From Gari tellinella (Eukaryota > Mollusca > Bivalvia > Cardiida > Psammobiidae), in NCBI GenBank assembly GCA_922989275.2, contig OV277867.1, positions 46,492,484-46,556,483 on the forward strand: DNA of 64,000 nt, read 5' to 3'. Below, one piece after another: positions 42,601 to 54,600 of this stretch (positions are counted from its first letter, which is position 1; each line of letters starts with the position of its first letter). A model generated the notes under the pieces. It saw nothing but the letters and a program-made list of their open reading frames with translations, was not told the origin of the DNA and ran no database searches. The translations under genes and the position numbers were made by a program.

Positions 42601-45600
42601 TACAAATTTCATCCGATCTTCATGAAACTTGATGACAATGTTTGTCTTGATAAAATCTAGGCCAAGTTCGAATGTGGGTCATGTCGGGTCAAAAACTAGG
42701 TCACTAGGTCAAATCATAGAAAAACCTTGTGAACACTCTAGAGGCTACAAATCTCATTGGATCTTAATGAAACTTGGTCAGAATGTTTGCCTCATTGATA
42801 TCTAGGTCAGGTTGGAATGTTGGTCATGTCCGGTCAAAAACTAGGTCACTAGGTCAAATCATAGAAAAACCTTGTGAACACTCTAGAGGCTACAAATCTC
42901 ATTGGATCTTGATGAAACTTTATCAGAATGTTTGTTTCATTGATATCTAGGTCAAGTTTGAATATGGGTCATGTCCGGTCAAAAACTAGGTCATTAGGTC
43001 AAATCATAGAAAAACCTTGTGAACACTCTTGAGGCTACAAATCTCATTGGATCTTGATGAAACTTGGTCAGAATGTTTGTCTCATTGATATCTAGGTCAA
43101 GTTCGAATGTGGGTCATGTCTGGTCAAAAACTAGGTCACTAGGTCAAATCATAGAAAAACCTTGTGAACACTCTAGAGGCTACAAATCTCATTGGATCTT
43201 GATGAAACTTGGTCAGAATGTTTGTCTCATTGATATCTAGGTCAAGCTCGAATGTGGGTCATGTCTGGTCAAAAACTAGGTCACTAGATCAAATCATAGA
43301 AAAGCCTTGTGAACACTCTAGAGGCTACAAATCTCATTGGATCTTGATGAAACTTTATCAGAATGTTTGTTTAATTGATATCTAGGTCAAGTTTGAATAT
43401 GGGTCATGTCCGGTCAAAAACTAGGTCACTAGGTCAAATCATAGAAAAACCTTGTGAACACTCTTGAGGCTACAAATCTCATTGGATCTTGGTGAAATTT
43501 GGTCAGAATGTTTGTCGCATTGATATCTAGGTCAAGTTTGAATATGGGTCATGTCCGGTCAAAAACTAGGTCACTAGGTCAAATCATTGGAAAATCTTGT
43601 TTACACTCTAGAGGTTGATTGTGGGTATACATGTCCAGTCATAATCTAGGTCACTATAGGTCAAGTTTGCCAATGTATACCAGGTGAGCGATTTAGGGCC
43701 ATAATGGCCCTTGTTAACAATTCTGACTACCAGTTTTAATCTGAGTGGCAAACAGTTTGGAGCCTGATCAGACACCGGATTACCAGGCGTCTGATCTGGC
43801 TCCAAACTGTTTGCAATGAAAATAATAGTTTAAGTGTAAACATGGTTTGTAATATTTGGAAATAAAACATTTACTCTAACTGCTCTCTGCACGTGGCACA
43901 CGGGGCACAAACTACTAATCTGAACGGCAAACAGTGGTAACTACTGGACACGTTTCAGTTCAGCTAGACCCTTCTGCTGAAAATTTAATGTCTAACCCCT
44001 TACTCCATAAATATGCTTTGAATTTAATCCTCCATTGAAGAAAATGGTTCCAATTTATAGTCACAAACATACATGTACCGATAAAAATATTCTCTCTATC
44101 CTAGCAGATGGTAGCCTAAAGCAGGCTGAAAGTAAAGCAGAATGTGCCTTATGGCACATTCTGCTTTACTTTCAATCTGTTTTAAGTAGTCACCTGTCCT
44201 CAAATCTAGAAACAGGCTATTGGGTAACGGGTTTATCGTTTTAAGCTCGTCTGTTCGTAGAACAGCAGAGCTAATGTCATAACACCGGCGTGAGCGTGGC
44301 CAAGGTTTAAGTTTTTTGGACGGGTTATTTTAAAGCTTAATATTTGTGCTAGAGTGCTGAAATTTTGTATGGAGCTTCATTTGGGGTTAAACATTGATGT
44401 TATGAAGTTGAAACTTAAAAAGAATTTAAATATTTGTCAATTTTTGACATGTTTTAGACTTATGTTTTGTGGCTAAAAATGATTTTAATTTGTTTCAATT
44501 TTGAACATGGTTTTTTGTAACAAAACCCCAGGTTAATGTTTTCTGGACGGGTTGTTTTAAAGCTTAATAATAGTGCTTGGGTGCTGAAATTTTGTATGGA
44601 GGTTCATTTGGGGTTAAAAATGGATGTTATGAAGTTAAAACTTAGAAATAATATAATTTATTTCAATTTTTAACATGTTTTGAACTTAGTTTTTTTGCTA
44701 CAAAACCCCAGGTTAAAGTTTTTTGGACGGGTTGTTTTAAACTTTAATACTTGTGCTAGAGTGCTGGAATTTTGTATGGATGTTCATTTGGTGTCAAATA
44801 TAGATGTAATAAAGTTAGAATTTAAAAACAATTTAAAATATTTTCAATTATTGACATGTTTTGGACTTAGGTTTTTTATCTACAAATCACCAGGTTAAAG
44901 TTTTTTGGATAGGTTGTTTTAAAGTTTAATACTTGTGCTAGGGTGCTAAAATTTTGCATGAAGCTTCATTGGTGGTCAAACTTTGATGTTATGAAGTTGA
45001 AATTTAAAAAGAATTTAAATATTTGTCAATTTTTGACATGTTTTAGACTTATGTTTTGTGGCTAAAAAACACAAGGTTAAAGTTATTTGGACGGGTTGTT
45101 TTAAAGTTGAATATAATGTGCTAGGGTGCTGGAATTTTGTATGGAGCTTCATTTGGGAACAAACATTGATGTTATAAAGTTGGAATTAAAAATGATATAA
45201 TTTATGTTAATTTTTGACATGTTTTGAACTTAGTTGTTTTGACCTCAAATCACCAGGTTAAAGTTTTTTGGACGGGTTGTTTTAAAGTTTAATATAACTA
45301 GACTAAGACTCATCATTCATTTATTAATCTTTCTTAACTGAAAATTGATTCGTTTTCGATACAAGATGTTTTTAGACTTAAACTTTAAACAGGCGAGCAT
45401 CAGGTGGCTTTGACACCCATTTCTGGTTACTGAATATTCATCAACGCTTGTCACTATGGATTTGACAAATTTTTAAAGCAATCTAAAGCAGATGATTGAA
45501 GGAGAAGTGTTCAGAAAAGTTTTTCTACATAGACTTAGACATATAAAAGAGATTATAATATGCAACCCTTTCCATACTGGAAGCCAGACTATATTAAATT

Positions 45601-48600
45601 ATAAAGAGCTTTGCAAGCAGTGTAGACCCTGACCAGAAGGCTTGTAAGAAGCCCTCTAATCAGGGTCTGCACTAATTGTTTACTTTATTTTCCTGCAAAA
45701 CTTGGATTGGACCATTGAACCCACAACAACAATCAACACAGAAACTCAAAAAGATGAGGTAAGTAGTCTTCTTTGAAAATGAAGATCAAACTTTCATATT
45801 TTCTGGAAATATTTCCATTAAAAATACAACAACCTTAAAATCAACATAATTATTATAATGGTCTAAAGCGGAATAGTAAGTTTTGAAAACTTGAAATAGA
45901 AAGTGTAAAGACAAAGATATTGTTGTCTGTCTGTAATCATGATTTATTGTTTACTGCAGGGCTACAGATAAGGGGGAATAAATTGAACAAATCCGACATT
46001 CTGTCATTATTTGAACACCAAATCCTATGGTGTTACTACTCATTAGAATCGTCTCTTCGAGACGATTCTAATAAGTAGTGACACCATAGGGTTTAAAGCA
46101 GAATTAAAGATTTGAGTTTTTGAAATACTCCCCTTATCTGGAGCCCTGTTACTGTATTGTAGTAACTGGGGAGGTGCTGAAGTGTATAGTCTTTGTGGAC
46201 AGTGTGAGACGTATTGAGATAGAGACAACCACCAGACTTCTCTACCTCGAAGATTCCCCAGAGGAGCTCATGGTTAGAGGATACGATGCTGAAGGTATTA
46301 ATTGTACAATCATTCTTATATAATAACCCTCTCCCCCATAGAAGCACCTTTTAGCACATTTAATTTTTTCCTCCACTGAAGAAATAGTTCCAATTTATGT
46401 AGTCGTGAACATATACCATACAAAATATTTTCTATATTCTAGCAGATGATAGCTTTAAGCAGGCTGAAAGTAAAGCAGAGTGTGCCTTAAGGCACATTTT
46501 GCTTTACTTTAAACCTACTTTAAGTAGTCATCTATCTTCAAAACTAGAAATAGGCTATGGAGTAAAGGGTTAAGCAACCTCTAAATAGGATACCTATGTG
46601 CAGAGATGCTGCCAGGCTGAAGGATTCAGGCACTTCTTGTCTGCTGTCCCATGGGGGCAATTTCAGTCTAAAATAAATCTGTGTCCTGGTATTTCGTCTG
46701 TCATGTGAACTCAGAAATAAAAAACATATATGTTAAATTCTAGTTTTCAATTTACTACACTTAGCCATTCACGCTGGAAATCATGATACATGCATTCAAA
46801 ATTATGTAATCGAGTTGTACTTGTGAAATTCAAATAGCTATTATCTTAAGAACAGTGAATGGTTCTCTGTACATGCTCATAATGAAAACAAGAATCAGTT
46901 TGAGGTATTTCTGCAATAGGCTATTGGAACATCCCACAGATGTCTGTTAACCCATTTACCCCGTATCAGGAGTTCTGGGTCGAAGGTTATAAAACTTTTC
47001 AGTTGAGTCTAAAGTTGTTCTCAAGCATTTGATTGGTCAGATTGAGCCTAGGCTCAAATCTGACCAATCAAATGCTTGAGAACATACTCAGACTCAGCTC
47101 AAACGCTAAATATAACCTTAGACCCTGCAAACATTTCATAATTTGTAATATGTTATTTTGTTTTTTTCAGGCAATGTGTTTTCCACTTTGAGAGGTCTGG
47201 AGTTCAAGTGGACCCTTCATCAAGACTCTGCAGGGTCCCAGGACTTACAGGTGGATGCCAACAGTATTCTCAAGTGAGTGTCTACAGCTTTCAGAACATA
47301 CTTAGACAGGGCTCCAGATAAGGGGAGTATTTCTAAATCCAAAATCTTTATTTCTGCTTTAAACCTTATGGTGTCAGTACTTATTAGAATCGTCTTGAAG
47401 AGTAGTAACATCATAGGATTTGGTGTTGAAATATGTGAGATAAGGGGAGTATTTCTGAAACTAAGATCTTTATTTCTGCTTTTAAATCCTTTGGTGTCAC
47501 TACTCATTAGAATCGTCTCAAAGAGACGATTCTAATGAGTAGTAACATCATAGGATTTGGTGTTATATATGACGCATACAATAATAAATGACGCATACAA
47601 AACCACCTGGATGCATCCAAGATCTAAGCATTGGCACCAGTTAGATTTCATCATATGCAGACAGCGTGATCTTAAAGACCATCACATCACGAGGGCAATG
47701 AGAGGTGCTGAATGCTCTACAGATCATCTTCTTTTAAGATCGAAAGTGAGCTTTCAGATTCGTAGAAAAAGAAGGCCCCAGGGAAAGAAACCACCCAAGA
47801 AACTAGATGTCAAGAAAACACAAATTCCGGAGATCTTAGAAGCCTTACAAAATGAACTCTCTATGCGCCTTGAATCGGTATGCTTCAGTGAAGGAGAGAC
47901 GGAAGAAAACTGGACCAGGTTCAAGATTCAAGTAGATGCCGCTGCCAGAGAGACTATAGATGTCCTGAAAAAGCATCACCAAGACTGGTTTGATGACAAT
48001 GACTCCCGAGATCTATAGTTTACTTGCCGAGAAGTACTCTGCTCACAAGGCCTGGCTTGCTGATAAAGACTCTGATGTAAAGCGTGATCCGGAGAAACTT
48101 TCAGAAGCAGCTGCGTTGTATGAAGGACGAATGGTGGAAAAGAAAAGCAGAGGAGATTCAGGGTTATGCTGACTCTAAAAACGCCAAGCTCTTCTACTCA
48201 AGCCTAAAGGGGGTTTATGGACCATCTCAAAGAAGTGCAGCACCTATTCGCAACCTACAAGGTGAGCTACTCACTGACAATGAGGCAATAAACAAGAGGT
48301 GGTCTGAACACTTTGAGTAGCTCCTTAACAGGCCTTCATCAATTGACCCAAGTGTTATAGAAGAGATCCCTGAGAGACCCATGGGCCTTGAATTGGATGA
48401 TCGACCAACAGAAAAAGAAGTAAAGAAAGCTATTGCAGAGCTTCAAAGTGGTAAAGCAGCAGGTCCTGATGGTATTCCGCCTGAGGTTTTTAAGGCAGGT
48501 GGCCAGCCGCTGATACAGAAGTTTACCGAGTTTTTGTGCACGTGTTGGGAAGATGGATGCTTACCACAAGACTTAAAAGATGCACGAATAGTCCACCTGT

Positions 48601-51600
48601 ACAAGGGAAAGGGTGACAAATCTAGCTGTGACAACTACCGAGGGATCACTCTTTTGAGCATAGCAGGCAAAATCCTTTGCAAAGTGATCCTTAACAGGTT
48701 GAATACCCATCTTCTGGACGAGACGGTACCTGAAAGTCAATGTGGTTTTCGTAAGAACAGAGGGACAGTCGACATGATTTTCTGTGCTAGACAGATCCAA
48801 GAGAAGTGCAAAGAACAGAACAAGGATCTTTACATCCTCTTTGTCGACCTCACAAAGGCGTTTGACACAGTGCCACGTTCAGGACTATGGAATATTCTGC
48901 CCCGTATTGGTATCCCTCCTAAGATGGTTAAAATCATCCGCTGCTTCCACGATGGCATGAGTGCAGGATTAGTCAATGGGAATGCTGAAGATGAGTTCCC
49001 TGTCACTAATGGAGTGAAGCAAGGCTGTGTCCTAGCACCAACTCTCTTCAGCTTTCTTTTCAGCATGATGCTGCTTTCTGCTTTTAATGAAACAGACCCA
49101 GGCATTCAGGTCTCGTACAGAACTGATGGTGGCGCCTTCAATGTGCAACGACTGCATGCAAAGACAAAAGTAACGAAAGCTCTTGTTCGTGACCTCCTGT
49201 ATGCAGATGATTGCGGCATTGTCGTCCATTCTGAAGATGACCTTCAAAGACTTGCAGACTCCCTTTCTGCAGCCACCAAGCGTTTTGGGCTTTCTATAAG
49301 CATAAAGAAAACTGAAGTGTTGTTCCAACCTGCAAAAGGATCCACTGCAAGAGTGCCTGAGATTAAGATCGACCACACAACCCTGAAAAATGTTGACTCA
49401 GTTACTTACCTTGGCAGCAGCCTCTCATCTTCCAACAGCCTAGACAAGGAAATATCTAGTCGCATTGCAAAGGCAAGTGCTTCTTACGGCAGCCTGCAGA
49501 AACGAGTATGGGACGAGAGGGGCCTGAGCATAGATACGAAATGTGCGGTGTACAGAGCTGTGGTCCTGAGTGCACTTCTGTATGGTTGTGAGACCTGGAC
49601 ACCCTACCGAAGGCACATAAAACTACAGTCGAGACTGTCTTAGCGACCCCTTGTGTTCAGCGACGGTTTGTCTTTAACGACTCTTTTAGATCCCCCAAAT
49701 GCGTTTTACACTGAAAAGGCTCTGTTTATAACGACTCCCTGGGAAATCCGTACAACGACCATGATTTTCAACTGCCGAAACGACGTTTTGGACTTCTACA
49801 GCGACTTTCGCAACTTTCGTAATGGCCGCCATAAAAAAGCACATTATGTTTCGTAACGCTACGTCGTGTAAACTGCCACTTAAACATATATGGGTAGGTA
49901 CTACGCTGGTAGAATGGTCAATCTACTGGCAATGATTAGCTGTCAATCAAACTAAGCTCCGCCTTCATTTACTCAAACACTAGAAAATCATACATCAGCT
50001 GCTACTGAAAAAGTCGCCTATCGTCTGACCTAATTACACGAGACCGAGTGTTTACACAGTGAGACTGCTTCTACGACATGTTTTCTTGATTACGCGATTA
50101 TACGCATTAGTAATGAAATTTTGCTGGTTTATTTGCGTGAGTTATGTTCGCTGACATTCTTTACTGAGAGAATAGCTAGCGTTAACGGTTTACACATTTA
50201 GCTTGAAACCTTCTGACGAAGAAAAACGTTTAAATGATGGAGTTGTTATAATTGCAGATCGAGGCGCGATTTTTTATATGCAATCAAACTTCAAAGGCAT
50301 ACAAACAAGTGTGTACTGGCAATTATTATAATCCGTTAACGGTGATTACGAGTCAACACACAAAGCTTACTAAGTAGTGATAAGTGGGGTGTGTAATATG
50401 GATGGCCAGCGGTATCGTTCTGCGGAAACAATCATGATGAAGAAAGCAAACGTAAAAATTACATTCTGATGTCTGTTTATGGCAATGAACACAAATCAAA
50501 TGCAGTTTATCACAATTTATTCACGTTTTTCTTTTTAGCTCGCCTGTACGTAGTACATGACGAGCTATTGCAATACCCCCGGTGTGGTCGTCGTAGTCGT
50601 CATCATTGTCGTTGTCGTCAGTGTCGTCGTGAACGGCGTAAACAATTTTAAGAAAATGTCTGGAACTTCTATGTCCCTTGAGGTATTGCTTTCATAGTTG
50701 GTATGTGTGTGTATATGGACAAGACCTTTCCATGCACAGAAACATTTTGACCCCTGTGACCTTGACCTTGAACTTAGGGCCTGCGTTTAGGTTTCGAAAT
50801 CTGCGTTTAGGTTTTGAAAAATGCCTTTAACTTCTATATCCATTAAGGTATTGCTTCCATAGTCGGTATGTGTGTGTATATAGACAAGACCTTTCCATGC
50901 TCAGAAAAATTTAGACCCCTGTGACCTTGACCTTGAACTTAGGGCCTGCGTTTAGGTTTCGAAATCTGCGTTTAGGTTTCGAAAAATGCCTTTTACTTCT
51001 ATGTCCCTTGAGGTATTGCTTCAATAGTTGGTATGTGTGTGTATATGGACAAGACCTTTCCATGCACAGAAAATTTTAAACCCCTGTGACCTTGACCTTG
51101 AACTTGGGGCCTGCGTTTAGGTTTCGAAATCTGTGTTTAAGTTTAGAAAAAATGCCTTTAACTTCTATGTCCTTTGAGGTATTGTTTTCATAGTTGGTAT
51201 GTATGTGTATATGGACAAGAACTTTCCATGCACAGCAAAATTTAGACCCCTGTGACCTTGACCTTGAACTTATGGCCTGTGTTTAGGTTTCGAAATCTGC
51301 GTTTAGGTTTTGAAAAATGCCTTTAAATTCTATATCCCTTAAGGTATTGCTTCCATAGTCAGTATGTGTGTGTATGTAGACAAGACCTTTCCATGCTCAG
51401 AAAAATTTAGACCCATGTGACCTTGACCTTGAACTTAGGGCCTGCGTTTAGGTTTCGAAATCTGCGTTTAGGTTTAAAAAAATGCCTTTAAACTTCTATG
51501 TCCCTTGAGGTATTGCTTCCATAGTTGGTATGTGTGTGTATATGGACAGGACCTTTCCATGCACTGAAAAATTTAGACTCCTGTGACCTTGACCTTGAAC

Positions 51601-54600
51601 TTAGGGCCTGCGTTTAGGTTTCGAAATCGGCGTTTAGGTTTTGAAAAATGCCTTTAACTTCTATATCCATTAAGGTATTGCTTTCATAGTTGGTATGTAT
51701 GTGTATATGGACAAGACCTTTACATGCACAGAAAAAATTAGACCCCTGTGACCTTGACCTTGAACTCAGGGCCTGCGTTTAGGTTTCGAAATCTGCGTTT
51801 AGGTTTTGAAAAAGGCCTTTAACTTCTATGTCCTTTGAGGTATTGCTTTCATAGTTGGTATGTATGTGTATATGGACATGACCTTTTGATGCACAGAAAC
51901 ATTTACACCCCTTGACCTTGAACTAAGAGCCTGTGTTTAGGTTTCGAAATCTGTGTTTAGGTTTGAAAAATGCATTTAACTTCTATATCCTTTGAGGTAT
52001 TGCTTTCATAGTTGGTATGTGTGTGTATATGGACATGACCTTTCCATGCACATATAAATTTGAACCCTTGTGACCTTGACCTTGAACTTAGGTCCTGTGT
52101 TTAGGTTTTGAAAAATGCCTTTAACTTCTATGTCCCTTGAGGTATTGCTTTCATAGTTGGTTTATGTGTGTATATGGACAAGACCTTTCCAGGCACAGCA
52201 AAATTTAGACCCCTGTGACCTTGACTTTGAACTTAGGGCCCATGTTTAGTTTTCGAAATCTGTGTTTTGGTTTCTCAAAATTTTTATTACTCCTATGTCC
52301 ATTGAAATATTCCTTTCATATTCAGTTTGCATGTGTATATGGACAACATCTTTCCTTGCATGCAAACTGTTTGAGCCCTCTGACCTTGACCTTGAACTTA
52401 GGACCCGCGTTTAGGTTTCAAAGTCTGCTTTTAGGTTTCTCAAAATTTCTTTAACTCGATATATCCATTGAGATATTTCTTTCATATTTGGCATGCATGT
52501 GTATATGAACACGACCTTTTCATGCATGCAAAAAAATTTAGCCCAGTGTCCTTGACCTTGAACTAAGGTCGCGAAAGGTTTTAGGTTTCGAAATCTGCGT
52601 TTAGGTTTCAAAAATGCTTATAATTCCTATGTCCCTTGAGGTGTTATTTTCATATTTGATTTGCCAGTGTATATGGACAAGACCTTTCTATGCAGGCAAA
52701 AAGGTTGACCTTTGTGACCTTGAGTGTGCTTTTAAGTTTCTAAAGGTGCCGGTGGCGAGCTTTGTTGTCTCTCTGACAACTCTTGTTTAACACATATTCA
52801 TACTTGCAATGACTACCTGTATAGTAATACACTGTAACCGTTCTTTCCATTTTGAATCAATAACTACAGGGAAAAACTTGGAATTTGTGTATAGCGACCG
52901 TTTGTCTACAGTGACCTTTTTTCCATTCTCCCTCGGAAGGTCGCTGAAGACAGTCTCGACTATACTTGACCAATTTCACCAACGCTGTCTTCGCAGAATT
53001 ATGCATATCAAATGGTTTCATAGGGTCTCAAATGTCAGAGTACTGCAGCAAGCAAAGATGCCAAGTATGGATGCACTGCTTACATTATCCCAGTTGAGAT
53101 GGTCTGGACACATCGTGCGCATGTCGAATGATAGATTACCAAAGCAACTCTTCTATAGTGAGCTGTCACAGGGCAGTAGATCAAGAGGGAGACCAAAGCT
53201 CCGCTTCAAAGACACCCTAAAGCGATCACTCCAGAAATGCAGCATTGTGGTTGCTGATTGGGAACTCAAGGCACTAAACAGGTCTGTCTGGAGGCAAACG
53301 ATCAGGAGGGGATCAGCTATGTATGAACGTTCTAGACAACTGACAGAAATTGATAAACGTTCTTCATGCAAGGCCAGTAGTATAGCCACAGAACGCTCAA
53401 CTGTGTGTGGCACATGTGGCCGTCTATGTGCTTCTGACTTTGGGCTTAGGTCCCACATGCGGACACACAGATAAAACCCCACCCATGCGCTAGGTTGGAC
53501 TTTATCGATTACGATAGTCGACCATATATTTATGAGTGAGAAAATGTTGGATTTGTGCAGTTTACTACCTCTTATCTGGAGCCATGTACTTAGGGCTGCA
53601 TCGTTTTGCCCATTTATCTCTAAAAAGTAAACATTATTTAACCCAAATTATGTATGTTTATTTAACTATACAAAGTCTACTTTCAGAGTACTCTCTAGGG
53701 GTGTAAAAATTCGTCGGTGTACCAATATATTGCGGTGTGAGCTGAATAATATTGCACCGCGGTTCAGATTCAGAAAACCGATTTTCTTTGCCTTATTTAA
53801 AAACGGTAAAAGAATGGACAAACTTACCTTTTTCACTAAATTTTTTCTCCAAACTGTGTGTAGACGCAGTCCGGTGTTTTATTCATACCTCAGCCGGTGT
53901 GACAGTAAATATTTTGTTTCTGTTTAATGTGGCTCAACGAGAGGCTTTTATTAAGAAACAAGCAGCGAATCAATGGTCTGGTTGAACAAGAATGATATAG
54001 TTAACACGATGGCAGATGCTGTTTCGGTTCTTACACAATATATTGCGATTCGGTTTCTCAGTATTGAGATATATTGGGATGGAGGTTTCAGCGAATTGTT
54101 ACACCCTAGGTAGTCACAGTATCAGGTTTTAGGTGCACCCTATTCTGACAAATTTATTCTAACCCTTTATTCCAGAGATAACTAAATTTTATGCATTTAC
54201 TTAATTACTCCACTGAAGAAATAGTTCCAATATCAAAAGGGATAAATAAATATCATGAGAAATGTTTTTATATTCTGGCTGATGGTAACTTAAAGCAGGC
54301 TGAAAGTAAAACAGAAGGCACATTCTGCTTTACTTTCAACCTGCTTTAATTGATTACCTGTCTTCAACACTGTAAACTGGCAATAGAGTAAAGGGCTATT
54401 TAATTGTTTACGCATGTTTACCTTTTCAAGAATCAAGAAGTTCTTCGACTCCCACTACACAACACCACATTACATTGACGTACTGGAAAGCAGGGACTGT
54501 CAAGGTGACATTATCTTGGTAGAGGGGGAGAAAACAGGCAGTGCCATAGTGTGGGCCAAACTGACAGATCCGCTGTACGAGGTCAGTACAAGAAATACAG

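Larger units (their letters stand above)
47563..53530 (+). pseudogene. LINE (non-LTR retrotransposon), 5'-truncated, frameshifted, split
   Basis: Codes for the C-terminal part of an apurinic-type endonuclease (WMHPRSKHWHQLDFIICRQR, then STDHLLLRSKV), a linker, and a reverse transcriptase: GKAAGPDGIPPE, NYRGITLLS, QCGFRKNRGTVD, FVDLTKAFDTVPR, GVKQGCVLAPTLFS, then YADD, the catalytic aspartates. The part after 52964 has RLRWSGHIVRM-like text and a C-terminal C2H2 finger (C-x2-C-x12-H-x3-H, 53402-53471). Frameshifts occur near 47990-48100 and a stop at 48318. A 3.3-kb element splits it at 49625/52963. No activity expected. Clade unassigned. Confidence 0.9.
47445..53586. repeat. Family B MITE split by a LINE
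   Basis: The left part ends GGATTTGGTGTTATAT near 47570; the right part resumes ATGAGTGAGAAAATGTTGGA at about 53532 and ends CTTATCTGGAGCC. Both halves follow the family consensus, so the 5.97 kb between them is an insertion. Confidence 0.7.

Noticed and set aside
42584..43600. CRISPR array
   Set aside because: Regular spacing, but the whole 145-bp unit is repeated with no unique spacers, in a eukaryotic intron.
45704..45759. Exon-like frame before GTAAGT in NUP210 intron 2
   Set aside because: No AG acceptor precedes it, and exons 2 and 3 already join in phase with unbroken similarity to NUP210.
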